Shown here piece after piece: positions 7,912-15,694 of a stretch of 37,469 nucleotides of DNA. How positions within the stretch are numbered: the first letter of the stretch is position 1; every line of letters begins with the position of its first letter. The translations under genes were made by a program, and so were the position numbers. The stretch comes from Draconibacterium orientale (GTDB lineage: Bacteria; Bacteroidota; Bacteroidia; Bacteroidales; FEN-979). Location of the stretch: NCBI GenBank assembly GCA_020719165.1, contig DYQT01000007.1:1-37469 (forward strand). Direction: 5' to 3'. The notes beneath the pieces are model-generated. The model was given only the letters and a program-made list of their open reading frames with translations, was not told the DNA's origin and made no database searches.

Positions 7912-8234
7912 ATGAAACTCAAATTTTTTCTTCAGGTCCTCTTACTTTTTATTTGTCAGATTGCCTTCAACCAGAAAAATACAAAGCTTACAACCAAAGA
8001 CAACACATTGGTTGTAAACAGGGATTCAACAATTTTAACGATGAAATCCCAGTCAATATAGAACGTTGCCGGGGTAACGGAGTGGGGAATTGATGTTGAT
8101 TATGGTGGTGTGGCAAACACGGGAAAAGCTGGATCAACATCGACCTCCATCTTGCCTTCCGTTCGCCGGAGTATTGCGACCAGATCGACGGGATAATATT
8201 ATTGTTTAACGATAAAAGTATCATCGTCTATTGA
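7912..8234 (+). pseudogene. Decayed gene for a small secreted protein
   Basis: An ATG at 7912 begins a convincing signal peptide (MKLKFFLQVLLLFICQIAF) and then NQKNTKLTTKDNTLVVNRD. The frame meets a TAG at 8059-8061 after 49 codons, but sense continues in the same frame (NVAGVTEWGIDVDYGGVAN). A second lesion near the GGGAAAA at about 8120-8126 shifts the frame, after which SWINIDLHLAFRSPEYCDQI and a tail ending DKSIIVY run to a TGA at 8232-8234. Joined up, this would be an exported protein of about 107 residues. I do not recognise the family. One nonsense mutation plus one frameshift indicate a pseudogene, unless both are consensus errors. Confidence 0.6.
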
Positions 8235-8268
8235 AAGACCAAAAAAAGAAAAGAGCGTTAAAGGGCAA

Positions 8269-10776
8269 TTACTTCTTCCCAAACGCTTTGAACAATTGTC
8301 CGAAAAGATTCATGGCATCAGTCACAACCTGTTCGTTTTCCACGGGAATTTTCAGGTACGTTTTGCCCGAGGCAGGGTCCCTGGCGACGAGGGATGAAAC
8401 CAGTTTTTGGGTGGCTTCGGGCGAAGAAAAAGTTTTGGCTAAACCGCTTAAAAAGCCCAGGCCACCTGCAATGAGCGCGGCAGGGTCAGGCGTTTCCATG
8501 GTTACAGGCGGTTGAGATGTGGTATCAACCGGTTCTGAAGCCTGAGCATCGTCATCGCCGGGAAAATCACCAATAGCCCCATCCTGTTTCTCATCCGGTT
8601 TTTCCACCATGGGATCTTTGCGCTGCAACTCTTCTGTTTCGGCTTCAATATCCGAAGGAAAAGGAATGTCAGCTGTAACATCAGGGGTGGAAGGCGCCGT
8701 AATAACTTCAACGGTCTTCATGAATTCATTGAATTTTCCTTCACCCATGAATATAGAATCTTCGCCATCGTTGAGAATGCCGTCGAACAGCGAACTTTTA
8801 AAATTGAGCACTCCGATCATACGGTGTTCGATGGTACCGGTGGAGACGAAATTAATAACAGAAACCTTGTTTTTCTGACCGTAACGATGCACCCGTCCGA
8901 TGCGTTGTTCCAACACTGCCGGGTTCCACGGAATGTCGAGATTGATAATCATGGAGGCCGATTGAAGATTTAGTCCGGTACTGCCGGCATCAGTAGAGAG
9001 AAACACCCTGCAGGATTGGTCGTTGTTAAAATGATCGAACAACTCTTTCCGTTTACGGCTGGGCACACCTCCATGCAGGTAGCGGTAACCGATGGCTAAT
9101 TCGTCCAGTTGGCGGGCAACCAGCCTGGTCATTCGTTCCCATTGGCTGAAAATGACAATTTTTTCGTTATTTCCGTCCATATACTCTTCGAGGATATTCA
9201 TCAACTCCCCTATTTTGGTATCATGCCTTGTTTGCTGGTCAATAATATAGGTGCTGTCGCAAACCATACGCATAAGATTGAGGTTGATCAGCAGCCGCTG
9301 ACGATCCTGCTCATTCAGAAACCCAAATCTTTTCCATTTATCAGCAATTCTTGCAACAACATTGCCAAATTCTTCATGCATCTCCATTTGCTGCCCGGTC
9401 ATGGAGACAAAGAGGTTTTTATCCATTCTTTCCGGCAGTTCCGACATCACCTCTTTTTTGGAGCGGCGGATCATAATGTCTGAAAGTTTCTGGTTTATTT
9501 CGTGCAGATGGTTATACCCGATCACACGACCTGTTTCGTTTTTTACCTGAAAGTAGTCGAGAAACTGGTAATATGGACCGAGTTTGAAAGGATCCACGAA
9601 CTGAACGATGGAATAGAGTTCCTCTAATTTATTCTCGAGAGGTGTTCCGGTTAGTACCAGTGCGAATGGGGAACGAATTTTTTTAACGCTCTGTGCTATT
9701 TTTGTTTTCCAGTTTTTGATCCGCTGGGCTTCATCAAGGATGACCATGTCGAATTCAACCTGATTGATGGAATCGAGGTCGTGGCTTAATGTGTGGTACG
9801 ACACAATTTTATAAAATGCGCCTGATTCATATTGGCCCCGGCGGATATGCGGAAACCCTTCTATCACCTGCACTGTTGCTGAGGTGAAGCGTTGGATTTC
9901 AGATTGCCACTGATATTTCAGGGAGGTAGGGCACACAATCAGCACACTGGCGATCCCATGTTCCTCTTTCATTAATTCAGCAACGCCGATAGCCTGGATT
10001 GTTTTTCCCAGCCCCATTTCATCACAGATCATGCTACGGCCGGCTTTAGCCGCAAAAAGAACCCCTTTTTGCTGGTATGGAAACAGCTTGGTAGTGAGAA
10101 TTCCATCCAGCTCTTCTCCTGTAGGATACCGTTCATTGATCCATTTCAGCCGGTGCTGTTTTTCCCGTTTTTCCAGGATGAACGTCAAAGCATCCTCATA
10201 GCATCGGAAATCGGGATCGATGGCGCTTGCCCTCATCCTGAATTGTTCAAAGTTTGCAAAGCCAAAAGGGGTTAACGTTAACTCTTTGTCAAAATACTCC
10301 CAGGCAATGTTTTTGAATTTTACCGCAGAATCGGACCCGATACGAAGTTTCACTTTACGTTCCTTACTGTATTGCAGATAAACCGAAGAATAGGGCGGAG
10401 TAAATCCTTTTTGCATCAGTGCAGCAAGCCGGGGGGTAGCCTGAATTTTCAGAATCACCGCCTCGATATGTTTACACGTGCCCAGATGGTTGGTTTTAAA
10501 ATCGAGACAGGTACAGAAATTCATCACCTGTTCATTGTTCCTGATGGCTACCTTGTATGTGTTTTTTGTTTCGGGGTTGTAAACGGAATAATCGCTGAAC
10601 ACCGGGTGACCGTCGAGTTTTTTAATGCCGAAACTTTTACCGGTCACAAATTGCTTCCGAAGGGCAACCTGCCATGCTTCGAGCGACAAATCGGTTGGTT
10701 TATGATGATAAGGAACGGTTTCGGGTTTCTTTTCGGGTTTCTTTTTACCGGCAGGTTTGTTTTTCTTTAGTTGCAT
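8269..10776 (-). CDS. SWIM zinc-finger SNF2-family helicase/ATPase
   Basis: The 835-residue protein is a Swi2/Snf2-type DNA translocase. After a Lys-rich N terminus comes a SWIM zinc finger (Cys88, Cys90, Cys101, His103 in CTC...CKH). The ATPase core has DEMGLGKT (252-259, Walker A), DEAQ (348-351, motif II), LTGTPLEN, and late motifs DAGSTGLNLQ and QRIGRVHRYGQ with the catalytic arginines. The C terminus after about 700 is acidic and proline-rich, then helical. Bacterial SWIM-SNF2 proteins are thought to remodel protein-DNA or transcription complexes; the exact role is unknown. It is a single-gene unit, divergent from the sugar locus. Confidence 0.92.
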   Translation of the reverse strand: MQLKKNKPAGKKKPEKKPETVPYHHKPTDLSLEAWQVALRKQFVTGKSFGIKKLDGHPVFSDYSVYNPETKNTYKVAIRNNEQVMNFCTCLDFKTNHLGTCKHIEAVILKIQATPRLAALMQKGFTPPYSSVYLQYSKERKVKLRIGSDSAVKFKNIAWEYFDKELTLTPFGFANFEQFRMRASAIDPDFRCYEDALTFILEKREKQHRLKWINERYPTGEELDGILTTKLFPYQQKGVLFAAKAGRSMICDEMGLGKTIQAIGVAELMKEEHGIASVLIVCPTSLKYQWQSEIQRFTSATVQVIEGFPHIRRGQYESGAFYKIVSYHTLSHDLDSINQVEFDMVILDEAQRIKNWKTKIAQSVKKIRSPFALVLTGTPLENKLEELYSIVQFVDPFKLGPYYQFLDYFQVKNETGRVIGYNHLHEINQKLSDIMIRRSKKEVMSELPERMDKNLFVSMTGQQMEMHEEFGNVVARIADKWKRFGFLNEQDRQRLLINLNLMRMVCDSTYIIDQQTRHDTKIGELMNILEEYMDGNNEKIVIFSQWERMTRLVARQLDELAIGYRYLHGGVPSRKRKELFDHFNNDQSCRVFLSTDAGSTGLNLQSASMIINLDIPWNPAVLEQRIGRVHRYGQKNKVSVINFVSTGTIEHRMIGVLNFKSSLFDGILNDGEDSIFMGEGKFNEFMKTVEVITAPSTPDVTADIPFPSDIEAETEELQRKDPMVEKPDEKQDGAIGDFPGDDDAQASEPVDTTSQPPVTMETPDPAALIAGGLGFLSGLAKTFSSPEATQKLVSSLVARDPASGKTYLKIPVENEQVVTDAMNLFGQLFKAFGKK

Positions 10777-10827
10777 GATGGTGGCATTATTTGGTTAATT
10801 GCATGGATGGTGAGCCTTGTTTTTGGG

Positions 10828-10835
10828 CAAATTTA
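10828..10835 (-). promoter_or_regulatory. Possible -7 element for the SNF2 gene
   Basis: Read on the minus strand the bases are TAAATTTG, an exact match to the TAnnTTTG consensus, 51 bases before the ATG of the SNF2 gene. No convincing TTTG box was found upstream at the usual spacing, so only half of the promoter is supported. Confidence 0.35.
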
Positions 10836-11049
10836 GAAAATTATTGATAGCCATCAGCTACCGACCTGGCGGGAGAAGTCAAAACGAGATTGCCTGTTTC
10901 GGGAAAACCGGGAAAATCCTCGGCGAATTCTTTCAGTAAACTGATCGTACCGTGAGATTAATCATAACAACAATTTACATTTGTCAGGGTGAAAACAAAA
11001 AGGCTTTTATGTATATTTACCGGTTGGGGAACTGCCTTAACGGTTATAT

Positions 11050-12240
11050 ATGATCAGATATTTGATGTTTAGACTGTTCGGAGTTTTAATCGCGATGTCA
11101 TTGGCGGGTTCGATGCACGCACAACAATTCGGTTTGCCGGGAATTCACAATTTCAGTCGCTCAGAATATGGAGGGGGTACACAAAATTGGGCGGTTGCAA
11201 AATCGTCTAATGGCATGATGTATTTTGGAAATAATAACGGTTTGGTTGAGTATGATGGTATCCATTGGTCAGTTTACGGAGATCTTGAATTGGTGATACG
11301 ATCGCTTTGTGCCGATGGTAAGCGTATGTATGTTGGTGCATTTAATAAATTTGGTTTTTATGAGGAGGATCCGAAAGGCATTTTAAAATACCACTCCCTT
11401 TTACCGTTGCTCAAGAATCACATCGCTGACTTTGACGAAATATGGCGCATTCATAAAACCAGCTTTGGTATTGTATTTCAGTCGTTTAAGGCTATTTTTA
11501 TTTACAATAGAGGGGGAATTGAGATCGTTTATCCGCGATCCAGGTTTCACTTTTCCTACTATGTGAACGGAATATTATGGGTGTGTGATGATTCTCAGGG
11601 GTTGATGCAATACCGGGATGGTAAATTGCAAAGTATCCCAGACGGGTCGAAGTTTGCAGGGATGCCAATTTGGACGATACTGCCACTGAACGATGACCAG
11701 GTAATAGTTGGTACGGCAAAAAATGGAATGTTCAGGTATGATGGAGTTGAATTTACGCCGTGGGACAATCCGGTGAATGAAATGCTGAAAAAGTACCAGA
11801 TTTTTTCTGGTGCACTCATCGATAAGAGGTATTTTGCATTTGGAACCATTCAGAACGGGCTGATCATTTCGGATTCAACCGGAGAGGTTGTATTTGAGTT
11901 GAACAAAGAGCGCGGACTATTAAACAATACAGTGCTGAGCATCGGACATGATCAGGAGGGCAATATATGGCTGGGACTGGATAATGGGATCTCGGTCGTA
12001 CATATTAACTCACCCATCACTTTTTTTCAAAACTATTTTAATATAGGCTCCGGATATGCCTCCGCCAGGTTTGGTGAAAACCTCTACCTGGGAACCAACC
12101 AGGGACTTTTTTATATTCAATGGAAAGATTTTATCAATCCACGGAAGACGAAAGAAGATTTCCATTTGATTGATGGAACCGAAGGGCAGGTTTGGTGTTT
12201 GACAATTATCGACAACGCTCTTTTATGCGGACACAATTAA
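11050..12240 (+). CDS. Sensor-regulator, N-terminal half (interrupted gene)
   Basis: This 396-residue fragment is the periplasmic sensing part of a Bacteroidota regulator with beta-propeller repeats. It begins with a signal peptide (RLFGVLIAMSLAGSMHAQQ) and has repeated propeller motifs such as MMYFGNNNGLVEYDG, RMYVGAFNKFGFYEED and EGNIWLGLDNGISVV. It ends at a TAA (12238-12240) inside a continuing propeller: past the stop, the same frame reads GVFQIINKTAVKVLSV, as expected for the next blade. The remaining domains are encoded from 12297 in another frame. A whole protein would have about 960 residues, the normal family size. It probably sensed glucan fragments for the locus downstream; in this sequence it is broken. 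Confidence 0.8.
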   Translation: MIRYLMFRLFGVLIAMSLAGSMHAQQFGLPGIHNFSRSEYGGGTQNWAVAKSSNGMMYFGNNNGLVEYDGIHWSVYGDLELVIRSLCADGKRMYVGAFNKFGFYEEDPKGILKYHSLLPLLKNHIADFDEIWRIHKTSFGIVFQSFKAIFIYNRGGIEIVYPRSRFHFSYYVNGILWVCDDSQGLMQYRDGKLQSIPDGSKFAGMPIWTILPLNDDQVIVGTAKNGMFRYDGVEFTPWDNPVNEMLKKYQIFSGALIDKRYFAFGTIQNGLIISDSTGEVVFELNKERGLLNNTVLSIGHDQEGNIWLGLDNGISVVHINSPITFFQNYFNIGSGYASARFGENLYLGTNQGLFYIQWKDFINPRKTKEDFHLIDGTEGQVWCLTIIDNALLCGHN

Positions 12241-12296
12241 GGTGTTTTCCAGATTATCAATAAAACTGCCGTAAAAGTTTTGTCTGTTCCCGGTGG

Positions 12297-13940
12297 ATGG
12301 AATATCATCAGACTGGAGGGGAGAAAAACCTTTTGCTGGTTGGCACCTATGCTGGTTTGACTGTTTTAGAAAAAAAAGGGGCTTTATGGGCGTTCAGGAA
12401 TAACTTGTCGGGCTATGACCAGTCATCGCATTACATTGAACAGGATTCCAGCGGGTTTATCTGGATTAGCCATGGATACAGGGGGCTTTTTCGGATCAAG
12501 CCGGATGCGGATCTGCGGCGTGCAAGTGAGCTAAGGTTTTATAACAGAAAAAACGGATTGCCTTCTGATCATAGCAATACACTTTTTAAATTGAAATCCG
12601 GAATAGTGGTGGGAACGCGTGAAGGCATATTCAGATATAATGAAACTACCGACAGATTTGAACCTGATGTGCATTTTAATCAGCTTTTTCAAGGAACAAA
12701 GCATATTGCCTATTTGGCACAGGACAGCAGCAATAATATATGGTATTACAATAATCAGCAACCCGGTGTTTTGCGTTTTCAGGAGGATGGCACCTATACC
12801 AATATTTCTGCTCCGTTTGTTGCACTTTCGGGGATGGTCATACCTGCTTATGGACATATCAACGCATTGGATGACGGGAGCAGTATTATTGGTTTGGAAG
12901 GTGGCTTTGCACATTATGTTTCCGGGCAAATTAAGCAGTTCGGCTTTTTACCTATGTTGTATATCAGTAAAATACAATCAGGAGATACTGCCGAGGGGAC
13001 ATTCCGGTACAACAGCAGCCTGCGTCAAGAGATTATTCCCAGATTCGGGTATGACAACAACACGATTAACATCTCTTTTGCTGCAAGTCAATTTGCTGAG
13101 CAGGGAGTCTCCTTCCAGGTGAGACTTGTTGGATTTAATGAAGAATGGTCGGCATGGTCACCCAGGAATTCCAAAGAATATACCAATCTGTCGGAAGGAA
13201 AATACATCTTTCAACTGAAAGCCCGAACTGCTCAGGGAAAAATAACACCCATTCTGAATTATACGTTTTTAATTTTACCTCCCTGGTACAGAACTGTTTA
13301 TGCCTGGATATTTTATTCAACATTTTTTGCTTGCCTGCTATCCGTCGGTTATCGGTTCTTCCTGAAAAGCATGGAGAAATCGCGTCGTATGGAGAAAGAG
13401 GCCCTTAAAGACCTTTACCGGCAGCGAGAGCAAAAACTGAAAGAGGAAGCCCTGTTTACCGAGAAGGAGGTTGTTAGTCTTAGAAATGAAAAACTGAACC
13501 TTGAAATGATCCATAAGGAAAAGGAGCTGGCCAACTCATCGATGATGATCATTCAAAAGAACGAAATCCTGCATAAAATTAAAAATGAACTTAACAAGAT
13601 TAAGAATGCACTCGCTGATGAACAGCTGAAAAATGATCTTAATGCTACCATCAAACGGATTGGAAAAGAGATTGACAATGAAAAGCAATGGCAGGTTTTC
13701 AATACCCATGTGGAGCAGGTACATGAGGAGCTGTTTAGAAAACTGAAAACGCATTATCCCGACCTTACTCCCAGGGAACTCAGCCTATGCGCCTATCTCA
13801 GGATGAATATCTCCAGTAAGGAAATAGCAACGCTCATGAATATAAGTGCCCGTGGTGTTGAAATCAGTCGTTACCGGATACGAAAAAAACTCAGGTTGGA
13901 CCGCGAGGCCAGCCTGGCAGAATTCATGATGAGCCTTTAA
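12297..13940 (+). CDS. Sensor-regulator, C-terminal half: Y_Y_Y domain and LuxR-type HTH
   Basis: This 547-residue frame supplies the rest of the regulator: further propeller blades (to about residue 220), a Y_Y_Y domain (about 240-330, with FQVRLVGFNEEWSAW), one transmembrane helix (about 335-355, IFYSTFFACLLSVGYRFFL), a long coiled coil (about 360-470) and a LuxR-type helix-turn-helix (LTPRELSLCAYLRMNISSKE, then IATLMNISARGVEISRYRIR). There is no histidine kinase or receiver domain, so it is a direct membrane-anchored transcription regulator. The ATG at 12297 is only the first in frame; the natural reading continues from the upstream half through a one-base loss in the GGGG at 12318-12321 (GGGGG restores LEGEKNLLLVGTYAG). 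Confidence 0.8.
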   Translation: MEYHQTGGEKNLLLVGTYAGLTVLEKKGALWAFRNNLSGYDQSSHYIEQDSSGFIWISHGYRGLFRIKPDADLRRASELRFYNRKNGLPSDHSNTLFKLKSGIVVGTREGIFRYNETTDRFEPDVHFNQLFQGTKHIAYLAQDSSNNIWYYNNQQPGVLRFQEDGTYTNISAPFVALSGMVIPAYGHINALDDGSSIIGLEGGFAHYVSGQIKQFGFLPMLYISKIQSGDTAEGTFRYNSSLRQEIIPRFGYDNNTINISFAASQFAEQGVSFQVRLVGFNEEWSAWSPRNSKEYTNLSEGKYIFQLKARTAQGKITPILNYTFLILPPWYRTVYAWIFYSTFFACLLSVGYRFFLKSMEKSRRMEKEALKDLYRQREQKLKEEALFTEKEVVSLRNEKLNLEMIHKEKELANSSMMIIQKNEILHKIKNELNKIKNALADEQLKNDLNATIKRIGKEIDNEKQWQVFNTHVEQVHEELFRKLKTHYPDLTPRELSLCAYLRMNISSKEIATLMNISARGVEISRYRIRKKLRLDREASLAEFMMSL

Positions 13941-14132
13941 TTTTTTTTTCCTTCAGGTACATCCCGGGATGTGGCTTTACCATCCTGCTATTCAGGAGAT
14001 GCGTTACAAAACAACTGTTTTTCTTTACTTTACGCATACATGTATATGATATTCAGCGATATGAAATGCTGTTGATGTATTATTGATGTAGTAGTTAACA
14101 CGGAGTTGCTGCATATTTGATGCACTACAAGA

Positions 14133-14164
14133 TTGTTATTCGCTTGAACAGTAAGCTATTTTTG
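14133..14164 (+). promoter_or_regulatory. Candidate promoter for the secreted binding protein
   Basis: TATTTTTG at 14157-14164 matches the TAnnTTTG -7 consensus. A TTG at 14133-14135 lies 21 bases upstream, within the range for the -33 element. The chosen start codon is 44 bases downstream. The 268-base gap between the regulator and this gene holds no other feature that I can support, only a run of T after the regulator stop. Confidence 0.45.
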
Positions 14165-14208
14165 CTATGTCAAATCACACCATTCACCTTAAAAACAAAC
14201 CAAAAATT

Positions 14209-15543
14209 ATGAAAAAACAACTACTAATTTTATCCTTAAGCTTGTTGCTGTCGGCGTTTTCCTTTGGACAAACACTGAATTTACCCGTCGATTTTGAAAA
14301 CACAACACCAAATTTTTATGCTTTAACAGATTTTGGGGGCAATGCTTCCGAAATTATTGTTGATCCAACAGACCCGACAAATCACGTAGCAAAAACCATT
14401 AAAACTGCCATGGCTGAACTATGGGCAGGTACAACTGTTGGAGGAACCGTTGGTTTTGCCACCCCGATTCCTTTTGCTCCCGGTTCAACACTCATGAGCG
14501 TAAGGGTATGGTCGCCAACGGCTGGCACGCCTATCAGACTTAAAGTTGAAGCTGCAAACGATCCAACGATCAGCGTTGAAACTGAAGCAGTCACCACGGT
14601 CGCTGCGACATGGGAAAACTTGATTTTCAACTTCAGCAATCAGGCTTCCGGAACCGCCGCCATTAACTTTGCCAACTCCTATAACAAAGCATCCATCTTC
14701 TTTAATTTCGGGACAACCGGTGCACAAGCAGGTGAGCAAACATATTACTGGGATGACATGGAGTTCTACGAAGGTCCTCCTGCCCCGGCTGTTGATTTGC
14801 CAGTCACTTTCGAAGATGTGACCCTGAATTACGGTTTGACCGATTTTGGGGGCAATGCTTCAGAAATCACCGTTGATCCAACAAATCCAGCCAATCATGT
14901 AGCAAAAACCGTGAAAACAAGCACGGCGGAACTTTGGGCGGGAACAACAGTTGGCGGAACCGCCGGATTTGCTACCCCAATTCCCTTTGTTGCGGGATCC
15001 ACCAAAATGAGTGTAAGGGTTTGGTCACCAACTGCCGGTACTCCGATCCGCCTCAAAGTTGAAGCTTCGAACAATCCCACGATTAGTGTTGAAACCGAAG
15101 CCAACACGACGGTAGCCGCGGCATGGCAATTTTTAGTTTTTGACTTTAGCAATCAGGCCTCCGGCACGGCTCCGATTAACTTTGCCAATTCATACAATAA
15201 AGCATCTATATTTTTTAATTTCGGAACCACAGGGGCGCAGGCCGGCGAACAGACTTACTACTGGGACGATATGTATTTTGGCGTTTATACCGGTGTAAAT
15301 GACTTGAATGCATCCAACGGTAATGTATCATTATATCCTAACCCTGCCGAAGATTACCTTTACATCAGCTCAAACACCACTATTACCAACGTTGCTATTT
15401 ATAATGTTTCAGGCACACTGGTAAAAGAGTACAGAAATGTGAACCAGCGATTAAATGTTGGCGACCTCAAAACAGGTGTTTATGTAACTAAAATGACTGA
15501 TGTAAATGGCAAAACAGTTACCTCCACATTTATTAAAAGGTAA
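14209..15543 (+). CDS. T9SS-secreted protein with two duplicated carbohydrate-binding-like modules
   Basis: The ATG at 14209 was chosen because it starts a clear signal peptide (MKKQLLILSLSLLLSAFSFG); an in-frame ATG at 14167 would add 14 residues before it. Two near-identical modules of about 160 residues follow (each beginning LPV-x-FE and ending YYWDDM), with beta-sandwich-like sequence resembling carbohydrate-binding modules. The C terminus is a type A sorting domain of the type IX secretion system (LYPNPAEDYLYISS, then VYVTKMTDVNGKTV and STFIKR). The product should be exported and anchored on or released from the cell surface. No catalytic motif is seen. Position next to the regulator and before a terminator suggests a separately expressed glucan-binding protein; ligand is inferred. 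Confidence 0.83.
   Translation: MKKQLLILSLSLLLSAFSFGQTLNLPVDFENTTPNFYALTDFGGNASEIIVDPTDPTNHVAKTIKTAMAELWAGTTVGGTVGFATPIPFAPGSTLMSVRVWSPTAGTPIRLKVEAANDPTISVETEAVTTVAATWENLIFNFSNQASGTAAINFANSYNKASIFFNFGTTGAQAGEQTYYWDDMEFYEGPPAPAVDLPVTFEDVTLNYGLTDFGGNASEITVDPTNPANHVAKTVKTSTAELWAGTTVGGTAGFATPIPFVAGSTKMSVRVWSPTAGTPIRLKVEASNNPTISVETEANTTVAAAWQFLVFDFSNQASGTAPINFANSYNKASIFFNFGTTGAQAGEQTYYWDDMYFGVYTGVNDLNASNGNVSLYPNPAEDYLYISSNTTITNVAIYNVSGTLVKEYRNVNQRLNVGDLKTGVYVTKMTDVNGKTVTSTFIKR
14281..14769 (+). repeat. Module repeat, copy 1
   Basis: First copy of an intragenic duplication of about 490 bases coding for one binding-like module. Copy 2 is at 14797-15284. The copies share identical stretches, for example the codons for TDFGGNASEI and AELWAGTTVGGT, and differ mainly at third positions and in a few residues. 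Confidence 0.85.
14797..15284 (+). repeat. Module repeat, copy 2
   Basis: Second copy of the duplicated module; it lacks one or two residues near its start (NYGLTDF against NFYALTDF) but otherwise aligns throughout, up to GEQTYYWDDM. The linker between copies is short and proline/alanine-rich. Confidence 0.85.
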
Positions 15544-15574
15544 GTTCATGTAGCCGTTATTGGCTAAACAATTC

Positions 15575-15624
15575 ATCTATTCATCCCTTCCGGCAGATAA
15601 GGGAAGGGATGAATAGATTTTGTT
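15575..15624 (+). terminator. Rho-independent terminator
   Basis: A perfect 17-bp inverted repeat (15575-15591 and 15602-15618) with a 10-base loop is followed by TTTTGTT. It lies 32 bases after the stop of the secreted binding protein. It should end that transcript, so the phosphorylase operon that starts at 15695 likely has its own promoter or depends on read-through. Confidence 0.85.
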
Positions 15625-15694
15625 ACCTCCGTTGCCAAATCCCCTTGAACCTTTGTAAGCTATACTGGTAAAATAGTTAATACAATTTTAATTC

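Noticed and set aside
7827-8093. 88-codon plus-strand frame
   Set aside because: The frame starting at 7912 has a real signal peptide and continues sensibly past its lesions, so this overlapping frame is not the coding one.
11012-11019. TATATTTA as a promoter of the regulator
   Set aside because: It deviates from TAnnTTTG at the last base and the nearest TTTG is 28 bases away, too far for a -33 element.
12619-13122. 167-codon plus-strand frame inside the regulator
   Set aside because: It overlaps the propeller and Y_Y_Y coding sequence in another frame and has no features of its own.
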